From: Gammaproteobacteria bacterium HGW-Gammaproteobacteria-4
GTDB taxonomy: Bacteria; Pseudomonadota; Gammaproteobacteria; Xanthomonadales; Xanthomonadaceae
Length of the DNA: 64,000 nt
NCBI GenBank assembly: GCA_002839995.1
Contig: PGZC01000004.1
Coordinates: 78,192 to 142,191, forward strand
Direction of reading: 5' to 3'
This document shows, one piece after another, positions 8,804 through 17,585 of the stretch. Numbering within the stretch: the first letter of the stretch is position 1; each line of letters starts with the position of its first letter. The notes under the pieces were generated by a model. That model did not search any database and was not told the origin of the DNA. It was given only the letters and a program-made list of their open reading frames with translations. A program made the position numbers and the translations under genes.

Positions 8804-9307
8804 ATGATGCCAACGAACACCCCAGAGTCGGACAGCGCGTCGGATCGCGGCCGGGGCAATGATGCCGACCGGCGCCGGTTTCCGATTCTGCACGAACTGA
8901 TCAGACAAAATCTGCTGGCGCTGGTCAGTTTGTTCATCGCCTTGTTTGGCCTCGGCTACAACACCTGGCGCAACGAAACCACCGAGCACCATCGCAACGT
9001 ACGGCAATCGGCGTTCGTTGCGCTCGATGCGCTGGGCGAGGTGCAGCAACTGGCCGATACCCGGTTTTTCGGATCCGAGCACAGTGAAGCCAACCGGATC
9101 GCCATTTGGGGGCGAGTCACCCTGATCCGCGATATCGCCACGCTGGTGTCGGTGGATAGCGCAGGTCGCGCCGATGCGCTGTTTGCAGTCTGGTCGGAAA
9201 AAGAGGCCGCGTTCGACAACGGCGACGCCGAGGCCGAGCGTGCGGTGGCTGCGGCCATTCGCGAGGCACGGGCGCAGGTGCTGGCGGATCTGCAACGTCT
9301 GCGTTGA
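8804..9307 (+). CDS. Small single-pass membrane protein of unknown function
   Basis: 167 aa if read from the ATG at 8804; a GTG at 8798 and an ATG at 8807 are equally possible and no clear ribosome binding site decides. The first ~30 residues are polar. A hydrophobic segment follows (LLALVSLFIALFGLGYNTW), then a charged, Ala- and Glu-rich region predicted helical to the end. I do not recognise the family. The topology suggests a protein anchored by one helix. It sits alone, divergent from the stress-protein gene. Confidence 0.6.
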   Translation: MMPTNTPESDSASDRGRGNDADRRRFPILHELIRQNLLALVSLFIALFGLGYNTWRNETTEHHRNVRQSAFVALDALGEVQQLADTRFFGSEHSEANRIAIWGRVTLIRDIATLVSVDSAGRADALFAVWSEKEAAFDNGDAEAERAVAAAIREARAQVLADLQRLR

Positions 9308-9338
9308 CGCCCGGTCGCGGCCCGCGTGGCGCGCGTGG

Positions 9339-9896
9339 TCAATCGATCACCCGGCGCGAAAAACGGTAGTTGCGGTTCCAGTAGGGGTTGCTCAGTGCAT
9401 CCAGGCGAACGGTTCCGCCTTCGTTCGGCGCGTGAACGAAGCGGCCGTTGCCGACATAGATGCCGACATGGTTCGGCACATCACGCTCGCTGAAAAACAC
9501 CAGATCGCCGGTGCGCAGGGCGTCGCGTTTGACGAGTCGTGCGGGCATCGCCGCCATTTGCGCCGTGGTTCGCGGCAAGCTCAGCGCGGCGGCGTCGGCA
9601 AACACGAAGTTGACCAGCCCGCTGCAATCGAAGCCGCCCTGCGGGGTGTTGCCGCCGTAGACATACGGTGTGCCGACCAGGCCCAGCGCGCGCAAGGTGA
9701 CCTCGTTGGCACGTTGGGTGACGGCGCTGATGGTTGCGGGCTGCGATGCGGGCGGCGCGCTGCCGGTTCTGGGTACGCTGGTGCAGGCAGATAGCACGGC
9801 GAACAGCGCCAGCCACCATACGCTGCGGCCGCAGGCTGGCGTTGCCCGGTCGCGATCCGGATAATGCGACGATTGTGCTGCGCACGTTCCGTCCAA
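9339..9896 (-). CDS. NlpC/P60-family peptidoglycan peptidase, probable lipoprotein
   Basis: The C40-type cysteine peptidase domain is clear: catalytic Cys in GGFDCSGLVNFVF, catalytic His in NHVGIYVGNGRF and a further His in FVHAP. Enzymes of this family (Spr/NlpC) cut peptide cross-links in the wall. A lipobox-like LSAC follows a hydrophobic stretch, pointing to a periplasm-facing lipoprotein. The start is uncertain. No ATG or GTG is in frame before the signal sequence; the best candidate is TTG at 9896-9894, only 13 nt from the divergent FKBP gene start. The true start may lie nearer the signal peptide or use another codon. Confidence 0.75.
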   Translation of the reverse strand: MDGTCAAQSSHYPDRDRATPACGRSVWWLALFAVLSACTSVPRTGSAPPASQPATISAVTQRANEVTLRALGLVGTPYVYGGNTPQGGFDCSGLVNFVFADAAALSLPRTTAQMAAMPARLVKRDALRTGDLVFFSERDVPNHVGIYVGNGRFVHAPNEGGTVRLDALSNPYWNRNYRFSRRVID

Positions 9897-9908
9897 TTCA
9901 GGCCTTGC

Positions 9909-10397
9909 ATGCAAATCGAAGACAACCACGTCGTGCGTTTTCATTATTCGGTCACTCCGGTGGGCGAGCCCGAGGCTACCGAAACCTCGTTCGACGGTGA
10001 ACCGGTCGCGGTACTGATCGGCCACGGCAACATCATCCCCGGCCTGGAGCAGGCGCTCAAGGGGCGGCGAGCCGGCGATCGCTTCGAGGTTACGGTGCCG
10101 GCCGAGCAAGCCTATGGCGAGCGGCGTGCCGACATGAGCCAGCGGATTGCGAAGAAGTATTTTGCCGCGGCTGCAACCTTGCGCGCGGGTCAGCAGACCC
10201 ACGTCTCCACCCGTTTCGGGCCACGGCCGGTTACCGTGGTCAAGGTCGGCCTGACCTCGGTCGATGTGGATCTCAACCATCCATTGGCCGGGCAGTCCCT
10301 GCACTTTGATGTACAGGTGGTCGAGGTGCGGGCGGCGACGGACGAGGAAATCAGCCATCGCCATGTGCATGGCGAGGGCGGTCGCACGCACGACTGA
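9909..10397 (+). CDS. FKBP-type peptidyl-prolyl isomerase, SlyD-like
   Basis: 162 aa. The FKBP domain is interrupted by an IF (chaperone) insert as in SlyD. It has GHGNIIPGLEQAL and AGDRFEVTVPAEQAYGE, the insert (about residues 75-120), then VDLNHPLAGQSLHFDV. These are cytoplasmic folding helpers. The tail has only a few histidines (SHRHVHGEGGRTHD), far fewer than the metal-binding tail of E. coli SlyD, so nickel handling is doubtful. ATG 9909 is chosen because family homology begins at MQIEDNHVV. Confidence 0.9.
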   Translation: MQIEDNHVVRFHYSVTPVGEPEATETSFDGEPVAVLIGHGNIIPGLEQALKGRRAGDRFEVTVPAEQAYGERRADMSQRIAKKYFAAAATLRAGQQTHVSTRFGPRPVTVVKVGLTSVDVDLNHPLAGQSLHFDVQVVEVRAATDEEISHRHVHGEGGRTHD

Positions 10398-10445
10398 ACA
10401 GCGTCTGATGCATCGAGCGCGCATGCCGGCGCGGGTATGGCTAAA

Positions 10446-10473
10446 TTGAACTGTTCAGTCTACACTGTACAAT
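10446..10473 (+). promoter_or_regulatory. Candidate sigma-70 promoter of the sphingolipid cluster
   Basis: TTGAAC and TACAAT separated by 16 nt. It lies about 255 nt before the first gene of the cluster, which would give a long leader. The surrounding sequence is AT-rich compared with its neighbours. Confidence 0.5.
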
Positions 10474-10601
10474 GTGTCACCAGTATTGCGGTGCGGACGG
10501 CTGTGCGTGGTTCTTGAACTGAAACAGGGGCTTTGCGAGTGTGCGGTGCCGCACAGGGTGCCGAAGAATTGAACTTCAGGGGCGTGAAACCGGTCTATGC
10601 G

Positions 10602-10622
10602 TGCCGGGGACTTGCCCCGGCA
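10602..10622 (+). other. Leader hairpin upstream of the acyl-AMP ligase gene
   Basis: An 8-bp perfect stem tgccgggg / ccccggca with a 5-nt loop lies within the presumed leader of the sphingolipid cluster. No T-run follows. The rest of 10398-10730 has no open frame I can support. Confidence 0.35.
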
Positions 10623-10730
10623 GAGCGCTAGACGTTGAAACAATGTTTCTCAGTCGTGGCGTTCAAGGTTATGATGGGTTCAGATTAACCTGGCTGCCAC
10701 GCCGCGCAACGGGCGGTTTAGCGTTTGCAC

Positions 10731-12518
10731 ATGTCTAACGGGTCTACGCCAATGAAGCCAACGGGGACAACAGGGTCTCTTCCAATCCGGTATGAAGGGT
10801 TCGGCAATCTTGTCGAAGCGCTGGACTATGCCGCGCAGGGAGAATCGGGTTACAACTTCTACAACGGTCGCGGTGAACTGCACGCGGTGCTGAGCTACGC
10901 CGATCTGCGCGACGAGGCCAAGACCCTTGCTCGGCGATTGCGCGGCCTCGGTTGCCCGCGCGGCTCGCGGGTGGCGATCATCGGCGAGACCGATCCGCTG
11001 TTCCATCGCTTTTTCTTCGCCTGCCAGTACGCCGGTTACGTGCCGGTTGCGCTGCCATCCAGTGTGCAGATCGGTGCGCGCAACGCCTATGTTCAGCAGA
11101 TTCGGCGCATGCTTCAGTCGTGCGACGCGCAGATGGCGGTGTCGCCTGAATCCCACGTCGGCTTTTTGCTGGAGGCTGCCGAGCCGCTCAATCTGACCTG
11201 CTGCGGCCTGCCGTCGGCGTTCGATGGTATCGCCGAGGCCGATGTCGAGTTGGTGCCGATGGACGGCGACGAGTTGGCCTACCTGCAATACACCTCAGGC
11301 AGCACGCGCTTCCCGCGCGGTGTGGCGATCACCCAGAAAGTCGCCTTGGCGAACCTGTCGGAAATTGCCATCCATGGTTTGAAGATCACCAATGGCGATC
11401 GCATGGTGTCCTGGTTGCCGCTTTATCACGACATGGGGCTGGTCGGGTTCCTGCTGGTGCCGTTGGCGACCCAGCTTTCGGTCGATTACCTCAGCCCGCG
11501 CACGTTTGCGATGCGCCCACGGTTGTGGCTCAAGCTGATCTCGGAAAATCGCGGCACCATTTCATCGAGTCCGCCGTTCGGCTACGCGTTGTGCGCCAAG
11601 CGTCTGCGCTGGTCGGATTGCGACCGTTACGATCTGAGTTCGTGGCGTGTGGCGTGCGTGGGTGCCGAGCGCATTCACGCCGAGCCGCTGGAGAAGTTTG
11701 CGCAGTTGCTCAAGCCCAATGGCTTCAATCCCGAAGCGTGGGTGGCCTGCTATGGCATGGCCGAGTGCACGCTCGCGGTCAGCTTTGCGCCACTGGGCGC
11801 CGGTCTTGAAATCGACGTGGTCGAGAAAGAACTGATGTATGCCACCGGCACCGCGAAGTCGCTGCCGCTGGATCAGCGCGATCTTGATCACACGTTGTCG
11901 TTCGTCGATTGCGGCGAGCTGATGCCAAGCTATCAGATGGCGATTCGTGACCCGGACGGCCAGGAGCTGGGCGAGCGCCAGTGCGGCCACATCTGGGTCA
12001 AGGGCAGCAGCGTGATGACCGGCTACTTCCAGGACCCGGAAGCCACGGCCGAAGTCATGACGGCCGACGGCTGGCTCAACACCGGCGACATCGGTTACCG
12101 CGTGGGTGCGCGTCTGATGGTTACCGCGCGGCACAAGGACGTCATCATCATCAACGGCCGCAACATCTGGCCGCAGGATCTCGAGCATCTCGCGGAAGAG
12201 GTCGAAGGCGTGCGTTATGGTCACGTGTCGGCGTTTGCCGCGCCCGGCCCGACCGGTACCGATATGGCGGTGCTGGTGACCGAGTCGCACGAATCCAATC
12301 CGGCCAAGCAGCAGCAGCTGATCGATCAGATCAAGTCGCAGATCCAGATCCACTTCGGCATCGTCTGCCATGTCGATCTGGTGCCCAGCGGCACCCTGCC
12401 GCGGACCTCGTCGGGCAAGCTGTCGCGTTCGCAGACCAAGCGCGATTTCGTCGCCCGGCAGACCTGGGTCGATGCAAACCTCGATCCGGTGCCGGTAGCT
12501 GCCGAGGCGAATGGCTGA
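10731..12518 (+). CDS. Fatty acyl-AMP/ACP ligase of a sphingoid-base cluster
   Basis: 595 aa, an adenylate-forming enzyme of the FAAL/FadD group. It carries the ATP-binding loop YTSGSTRFPRG, YGMAE, the hinge region TGDIGYR and a C-terminal lysine motif (RTSSGKLSRSQ). Such enzymes activate a fatty acid as acyl-AMP and pass it to an acyl carrier protein. In Caulobacter an orthologous ligase charges the dedicated carrier protein for serine palmitoyltransferase. Here the same partners follow directly (epimerase, ACP, SPT). The ATG at 10731 is used; TTG 10725 and ATG 10752 are alternatives. Specificity for acyl-AMP/ACP rather than CoA is inferred from context. Confidence 0.85.
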   Translation: MSNGSTPMKPTGTTGSLPIRYEGFGNLVEALDYAAQGESGYNFYNGRGELHAVLSYADLRDEAKTLARRLRGLGCPRGSRVAIIGETDPLFHRFFFACQYAGYVPVALPSSVQIGARNAYVQQIRRMLQSCDAQMAVSPESHVGFLLEAAEPLNLTCCGLPSAFDGIAEADVELVPMDGDELAYLQYTSGSTRFPRGVAITQKVALANLSEIAIHGLKITNGDRMVSWLPLYHDMGLVGFLLVPLATQLSVDYLSPRTFAMRPRLWLKLISENRGTISSSPPFGYALCAKRLRWSDCDRYDLSSWRVACVGAERIHAEPLEKFAQLLKPNGFNPEAWVACYGMAECTLAVSFAPLGAGLEIDVVEKELMYATGTAKSLPLDQRDLDHTLSFVDCGELMPSYQMAIRDPDGQELGERQCGHIWVKGSSVMTGYFQDPEATAEVMTADGWLNTGDIGYRVGARLMVTARHKDVIIINGRNIWPQDLEHLAEEVEGVRYGHVSAFAAPGPTGTDMAVLVTESHESNPAKQQQLIDQIKSQIQIHFGIVCHVDLVPSGTLPRTSSGKLSRSQTKRDFVARQTWVDANLDPVPVAAEANG

Positions 12519-13497
12519 GATCAGGATCGCAGGCCCAGGCAAGGCAGGCCCGGACAGGGCAGCCCCGGAGAAGGGTGTCGTCGCGCTCACCGGCGCGACG
12601 GGATTCGTCGGGAATCGCCTGCAGTCGCGTCTGCTTGAATCCGGCTACCGGGTGCGCGCGCTGGTTCGTCCCGGCTCGCGCCGCATGGCGCAGACACTTC
12701 CCGGCTGCGAAACGATTGCGCTGCAACTTGACGATGCATCGGCGTTGCGCGATGCGCTGGCTGACGTGTCGGCGTTGGTGTACTGCGCCGGCAGCGTTCG
12801 TGGCCGGTTCGCCGATGATTTTCGCGCCGCCAATGTCCACGGTGTGCGTCACGTTGCAGAGGCACTGCAAGATCATCAGAAACCGCCGCCGTTGCTGCTG
12901 GTGTCGTCGCTGGCGGCCAGTCGGCCACACGTCTCGAATTACGCACTGACCAAGCACGAAGGCGAGGCGATTTTGCGCGCGCGCCTGGATCTGCCGTGGA
13001 CCATCCTGCGCCCGCCGGCGCTGTATGGCCCCGGCGATCAGGAAATGCTGCCGTTGCTGCGCTGGTTGCGGCGCGGGATCGCGCCGGTCACCGGCCCGCT
13101 GGATCAGCGGCTGTCGCTATTGCACGTTGACGACTTTGCCGATGCCGTGCAGGCCTGGATGGGCGAGCCTGCACCATGCCGGCACCAGACCTATGCCATC
13201 GACGATGGCACGCCAGGGGGATACGACTGGCCGGCGATGGGCCGCGCCGTCGCCGGGCGGCCGGTTCGCCTGTTGCCGGTTCCGGCCAGCGTGTTGCACA
13301 GTGCCGGTGCGATCAATGGCCTGCTATCCTTGGCGTTCGGCTACGCGCCGATGCTGACGCCGGGCAAGGTGCGGGAATTGCGGCAGGCGCATTGGTTGGG
13401 CGACAACACTGCTTTTCAGGCCGCTACCGGCTGGCAGCCGAGGATCGATCTGGCTACCGGCGCGCAGCGCTTGTTTGCGCCATCGCGCGCTGATTGA
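12511..13497 (+). CDS. NAD-dependent epimerase-family reductase, ceramide-reductase-like
   Basis: 328 aa, extended short-chain dehydrogenase fold. The Rossmann motif ALTGATGFVGNRL is at residues 25-37, and the active-site Tyr-x3-Lys is in NYALTKHEGE. Its ATG overlaps the end of the acyl ligase gene by 8 nt, so the two are co-translated. In Caulobacter an epimerase-family protein (CerR) in this setting reduces the keto group of the sphingolipid intermediate. The equivalent role is inferred here from the cluster, because the fold alone would not tell the substrate. Confidence 0.8.
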   Translation: MAEIRIAGPGKAGPDRAAPEKGVVALTGATGFVGNRLQSRLLESGYRVRALVRPGSRRMAQTLPGCETIALQLDDASALRDALADVSALVYCAGSVRGRFADDFRAANVHGVRHVAEALQDHQKPPPLLLVSSLAASRPHVSNYALTKHEGEAILRARLDLPWTILRPPALYGPGDQEMLPLLRWLRRGIAPVTGPLDQRLSLLHVDDFADAVQAWMGEPAPCRHQTYAIDDGTPGGYDWPAMGRAVAGRPVRLLPVPASVLHSAGAINGLLSLAFGYAPMLTPGKVRELRQAHWLGDNTAFQAATGWQPRIDLATGAQRLFAPSRAD

Positions 13498-13522
13498 ACC
13501 GCTATATTTCGGAAGAGAACCC

Positions 13523-13768
13523 ATGGTTACCTCGATTGAACAAACCTTGCTGGACATGCTGGGCAAACACATCGGCGACGGTCGCTCGCTCGCGGTCGAT
13601 ACCGATTTCGTCTCCGGCCTCGGGCTTGAGTCGATACAGGTGATGGAATTCGTGATGGAGGTCGAAGAGCGTTTCGACATCGCGATCGATCTCGATACGT
13701 TGTCCAATGTGCGGTCGGTCGATGGCCTGGCGGCGGTCGTCGCCAAGGCCGTGGGAGCTCGATCGTGA
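13523..13768 (+). CDS. Acyl carrier protein dedicated to sphingoid-base synthesis
   Basis: 81 aa, acidic, with the phosphopantetheine serine at residue 37 in GLGLESIQVMEF (usual DSL replaced by ESI). The ATG at 13523 has GGAAGAG about 5-6 nt upstream. The last 4 nt overlap the SPT gene. A carrier protein in this place supplies acyl-ACP to serine palmitoyltransferase in Caulobacter. It is clearly not the housekeeping AcpP, which sits in the fab operon. Confidence 0.9.
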   Translation: MVTSIEQTLLDMLGKHIGDGRSLAVDTDFVSGLGLESIQVMEFVMEVEERFDIAIDLDTLSNVRSVDGLAAVVAKAVGARS

Positions 13769-14991
13769 GCGGCCCCGGTTTGCTCGACAAGTTCGCACCG
13801 GTTGCCGCGATCCGCGATGCGCTGGCTGCCACCGGTCGCAACCCCACCGGGTTGGTTACCGAGCGCCTGATCTCGCCGACGCTGGGCATCATCGAAGGAC
13901 GCGAAACGATCCTTGCCGGCACCAACAACTACCTCGGTCTGACTTTCGATCCGGCCTGCATCGCGGCCGGCAAGGCGGCACTCGATACGTTTGGAACCGG
14001 CACCACCGGTTCGCGCATGGCCAACGGCAGTTTTGCCTCGCATCAGGCGCTCGAAGCGGACATGGCCGCCTTCTACGGCCAGACCTACGGCATGGTGTTT
14101 ACCACCGGCTACGCCGCCAATCTCGGCATCCTGAGCGCGTTGCTTGGGCCGGGCGACGCGGTGCTGCTCGATGCCGACGCGCATGCCAGCCTGTACGATG
14201 GTTGCCGGATGAGCGGCGCCCAGATTTTTCGTTTCCGGCACAACGACACCGCCGGCCTCGAATCGCGTCTGCGTCGTCTGGGCGAGCAATCCAGGCGCGC
14301 ATTGATCGTGGTTGAGGGCCTGTACAGCGTATTTGGCGATGTCGCGCCATTGGCCGAAATCTGCCGCCTCAAGCACGAGTACGGTGCCTATCTGCTGGTC
14401 GATGAGGCGCACTCGCTGGGGGTGTACGGCGCCACCGGTCGCGGTGTGGCGCAGGCGCAAGGCGTCGAGGATTCCGTCGATTTCACCGTCGGCACCTTCA
14501 GCAAGAGCCTCGGCGCGACGGGTGGTTATTGCGTCAGCAACAACCCGGTACTGCAACTGGTGCGGTATACCAGCCGGCCTTTCATTTTTACCGCTTCGGC
14601 CAGTCCGTCCGTGGTTGCCACCGCGCGCGAGGCCTTGAACCAGGTGAGCAACCGTCCACAGTTGCGCGAGCAACTGTGGCGCAATGCGAAACGTCTGTAC
14701 GCGGCGTTCCAGGACATGGGGTTGAATCTCGGGTGTACCGTGCCGAGCCCGGTGTTGGCGGTGCGCTTCAGCCAGCGTGACGAAGCGTTTGCGTGCTGGC
14801 AGGGTCTGGTCGAAGCCGGTGTCTACACCAACCTGATGGTGCCGCCGGCATCGCCCGACGGCAGCAGCCTGCTGCGCGTCAGCGTGAGCGCCGCGCACAC
14901 GCCGGAACAGGTCGAGCAGATCATCGCCGCGTTCGCCAAGGTCGTGATGCCGGTGCAACAGCGCGCCGCGGAATCGGTGTCGGCGGCTTGA
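13765..14991 (+). CDS. spt: Serine palmitoyltransferase-like alpha-oxoamine synthase
   Basis: 408 aa, PLP enzyme of the AOS family. The PLP lysine is K247 in GTFSKSLGATGGY. DEAHSLG (Asp 213) and the cofactor-stacking His 140 in DADAHASLYDG are present. Family members include SPT, KBL, BioF and HemA. The neighbours (ACP, acyl ligase, epimerase) favour SPT, which condenses serine with an acyl thioester to 3-ketosphinganine. Its ATG overlaps the ACP stop. The gene ends 4 nt from the convergent flippase gene. A quorum-sensing ketone synthase (CqsA type) is a less likely alternative. Confidence 0.85.
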   Translation: MSGPGLLDKFAPVAAIRDALAATGRNPTGLVTERLISPTLGIIEGRETILAGTNNYLGLTFDPACIAAGKAALDTFGTGTTGSRMANGSFASHQALEADMAAFYGQTYGMVFTTGYAANLGILSALLGPGDAVLLDADAHASLYDGCRMSGAQIFRFRHNDTAGLESRLRRLGEQSRRALIVVEGLYSVFGDVAPLAEICRLKHEYGAYLLVDEAHSLGVYGATGRGVAQAQGVEDSVDFTVGTFSKSLGATGGYCVSNNPVLQLVRYTSRPFIFTASASPSVVATAREALNQVSNRPQLREQLWRNAKRLYAAFQDMGLNLGCTVPSPVLAVRFSQRDEAFACWQGLVEAGVYTNLMVPPASPDGSSLLRVSVSAAHTPEQVEQIIAAFAKVVMPVQQRAAESVSAA

Positions 14992-14995
14992 TTGC

Positions 14996-16330
14996 TCAGC
15001 TCGGCGTGCCTGTCGCGCCGCGCTTGCTGCCGCGAATCAGCCATGCCATCGCCAGCGGTGGCACCGCGGCAGCGGTGGCGGCGGCGATGCCGGCGCCGAT
15101 CAGGCCCAGCCAGAACGTCAATGCGACAAACGCGGCGAGATAGATGCCTGCGGACAGCGCGTAAATGCGCAACACCTTGCCGGCACGGCCGATCGCGTAG
15201 GCGGCTGAGCGCAGCGACGACGAGGTCAGGTCGAAGGTTGCGGCCAGCAGCATCAAGGTGAGCACTGGCGCGGCCGCGAGGAATTCCTTGCCGATCAGCG
15301 CCGCCAGCAGATTGTCGCCAAAGAAATAGCCAGCGGCGACGAACAACAGGCCAAAACCACCGCCGAGCAGCGCGGTGCGATAGGCGACCAGATCGAATGC
15401 GGCGCTGCCCTGATGCCAGCTTCGGGTGAGATCGAGAAACACGACCTGGCGAATCAACACAGCCGGCTTCGAGAGCAGGCTCGACAGCTCACGCGCCAGG
15501 CGCAAGAGACCTGCCTCCGCTGGCCCCAGCAGATAGCCGGCGAGCACCGTGGACACGTGCTTGGGCACGATATCCATGTTGGATTGCCAGTACGTGACCC
15601 ACAGGAAGTGCCGCAGTCCGGCGAATTCGTCGAGCTTGCTGTCCTTGACGTTCTCGCCATCGGCGGGCTTGCCGATGCGTAGACGGTATTCGCGCCGTCC
15701 GCGCCAGCTCAGGTACACATTTTCGACGACGTAAGCCAGCGCCCAGATCGCGACGAATATGGGCAGCGGCGCTTCCAGCCACCACGCGATGACGACCCCG
15801 AAAAACCGGATGGTCGGGCCGATCGCCATCTGGCGGCCGAGGATGTCGAACTGGTCGAACAAGCGCAGGATGCCGTTCGCGGTTCCGTTTCCGGTTGCCA
15901 GCAGAACCAGGCTGTAGGCGGTAAGCAGCAGCACATGGCTCGGGTCCATGTTCAGCGACGGCCCGATCACCGGAGCGACGATCAGCGCAAGCGCGGTTGC
16001 GGTAAGACTGGCCTGGCGATCGACGCGTCGGCACACCACGACCAGGCGACGCAGCGTGCGGGTGTCGCCGGCATCGTGTGCGGGCACGCCATAGCGGACC
16101 ACGGCTTCGAACGGCTGGAAGTTGAGCAGGCCGCGCATCAGCAGGGCATAGGCGTGCATCAACACCACCATGCCGAACTCGGTTGGGCCGAGCGCCCGCG
16201 CCATCAGGGTTGTCGCGCCGAGCGACATCACCGCGGCGACGCCGCGGCCGCGCACCAGCAGACCCAGATTGCCGAGTACCCGGCGCATCGGGCTTTGTGC
16301 GCGTGCGGCGCTGCTGTCAGATTCGCTCAC
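14996..16330 (-). CDS. Wzx-like polysaccharide/lipid flippase
   Basis: 444 aa with about twelve to fourteen hydrophobic segments, in the oligosaccharide/MATE-like flippase superfamily (lipopolysaccharide biosynthesis protein type). These proteins move lipid-linked sugars across the inner membrane. The GTG start at 16330 is preferred over an upstream TTG because AGGGGA lies about 7 nt before it. It follows the nucleotidyltransferase-like gene in the same direction (67 nt gap) and converges on spt. No glycosyltransferase lies close by, so its cargo is unknown. A role with a sphingolipid- or nucleotide-linked lipid is only a guess. Confidence 0.75.
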   Translation of the reverse strand: MSESDSSAARAQSPMRRVLGNLGLLVRGRGVAAVMSLGATTLMARALGPTEFGMVVLMHAYALLMRGLLNFQPFEAVVRYGVPAHDAGDTRTLRRLVVVCRRVDRQASLTATALALIVAPVIGPSLNMDPSHVLLLTAYSLVLLATGNGTANGILRLFDQFDILGRQMAIGPTIRFFGVVIAWWLEAPLPIFVAIWALAYVVENVYLSWRGRREYRLRIGKPADGENVKDSKLDEFAGLRHFLWVTYWQSNMDIVPKHVSTVLAGYLLGPAEAGLLRLARELSSLLSKPAVLIRQVVFLDLTRSWHQGSAAFDLVAYRTALLGGGFGLLFVAAGYFFGDNLLAALIGKEFLAAAPVLTLMLLAATFDLTSSSLRSAAYAIGRAGKVLRIYALSAGIYLAAFVALTFWLGLIGAGIAAATAAAVPPLAMAWLIRGSKRGATGTPS

Positions 16331-16397
16331 GCACTTTCCCCTGGGCAGACTCAAGCAAGCGGATCACCGCAGCGCATCGAATGATCCGAGGCAACAT

Positions 16398-17402
16398 TTA
16401 TCGAAACGCACCACGGCGGTACAGCCGCCACAGCACCGGCCAGGCAAAAACCAGTGGGAAGCGGCGTTGGCGCGGGTTGAGCGTGACGTTGTGGCCCGAG
16501 TGGCGTTCGATTTTCCACAGAATGTAGTCCATCGGTGCGTCGAACATGGTCGCTGCCTTGGCCACGCGGGCGACCGACAGCACTTTGCCCTGCCAGCGCC
16601 GCAGCCGCCACGCAATGGCAGCGCACCGGCGCGTGCGAGTGCTGGTATGGTGCTGCCATAGCGTTGTATTGCTGTTCGCTACCGGACGCAATCCTGCAGT
16701 GTCGATCAGGCTGGTTAGCCGCTGATAATAATCCAGGTCGGCATCGACAAGCCCATCGCTGTAGCCCGACTTCTCGGCGCGCAACTCGCAGCGGTAGGTC
16801 AGGTTCAGCCCGCCCACCCAAAGTGCGCGTGTCGAGAGCGGCGTGGCCAGCATCGGCACGGCGCGGCGGATGAAGGTACTCGCTGCGTCCGCCAGTGCTG
16901 CGAGTACACGTTGCCGGGTGATGTCATCGCGGCAATACGCCAGCTTGCACGGCTGCGCAAAACGGGCCCAGAAGTAGGAATGGAAGTCGCGCTGCATCGC
17001 CGATTCGAAGCGATCGAGGCGCAGCGTCGCGCATTTGGCCAGCTTGTTGCCGGCGGCAACGTGATACACGTTCGGCGCCAGTAGACGGCACAGCAGCGCC
17101 TGCCACCACGGCATCGGGCGGTAATCATCGAGCAGGGCGTAGAAATCGAGCACGGTGTCGCGCGTCCCGCGCAGGTACGAGCCATAAACGAGCACGGCGG
17201 CGAGCGAAGCACCAAAGCGCGCGTGCAGCGCCTCAAGAAATGGTGCGACTGCGCTGTCCTCGGCCAGACCTTCGCCGCCGCACCGTTCGGCCAGCAGGAC
17301 GCGCAGAGCGTGATGGCTGTCTTGCTCTGGTGTTGGCGGCGATGCAGCAGCGCGTTGCGTATCGTGCTTGCGACGCAGCAACCGCGTGATCAGGGAGGAC
17401 AT
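16398..17402 (-). CDS. Nucleotidyltransferase-fold protein, possibly Tam41-like
   Basis: 334 aa, no signal peptide and no clear membrane helix. Residues 70-93 (VLVYGSYLRGTRDTVLDFYA) resemble the pol-beta-type motif G-S...D as found in Tam41, the CTP:phosphatidate cytidylyltransferase of mitochondria and some bacteria. The later YHVAAGNKLAK and FWARFAQPCKLAY stretches fit that family's layout loosely. If right, it would make CDP-activated lipid. It is transcribed into the flippase gene and lies beside the sphingolipid cluster. The family call is from memory of motifs and is moderate at best; an unrelated nucleotidyltransferase is possible. Confidence 0.5.
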   Translation of the reverse strand: MSSLITRLLRRKHDTQRAAASPPTPEQDSHHALRVLLAERCGGEGLAEDSAVAPFLEALHARFGASLAAVLVYGSYLRGTRDTVLDFYALLDDYRPMPWWQALLCRLLAPNVYHVAAGNKLAKCATLRLDRFESAMQRDFHSYFWARFAQPCKLAYCRDDITRQRVLAALADAASTFIRRAVPMLATPLSTRALWVGGLNLTYRCELRAEKSGYSDGLVDADLDYYQRLTSLIDTAGLRPVANSNTTLWQHHTSTRTRRCAAIAWRLRRWQGKVLSVARVAKAATMFDAPMDYILWKIERHSGHNVTLNPRQRRFPLVFAWPVLWRLYRRGAFR

Positions 17403-17585
17403 GGGTTGGTATCGCCACTCGAAAGGTTGGATTGGCGCGCTGTGCAGTGGCGGCTGAAACCTGGCCGATCAGGCAGGTGTTGGTGTGATTTCGGCTTGTG
17501 GCACGACGGCTTGCGGGCGATCATGCGTCAAGCCCGACAGGCTCCTAGTATAGGTAACCAACGCGCCACGGTAAACTGCGGAGCC

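Noticed and set aside
10446..10473. Pho box before the sphingolipid cluster
   Set aside because: CTGTTCA and CTGTACA repeats are 14 nt apart, not 11, so they do not fit PhoB binding.
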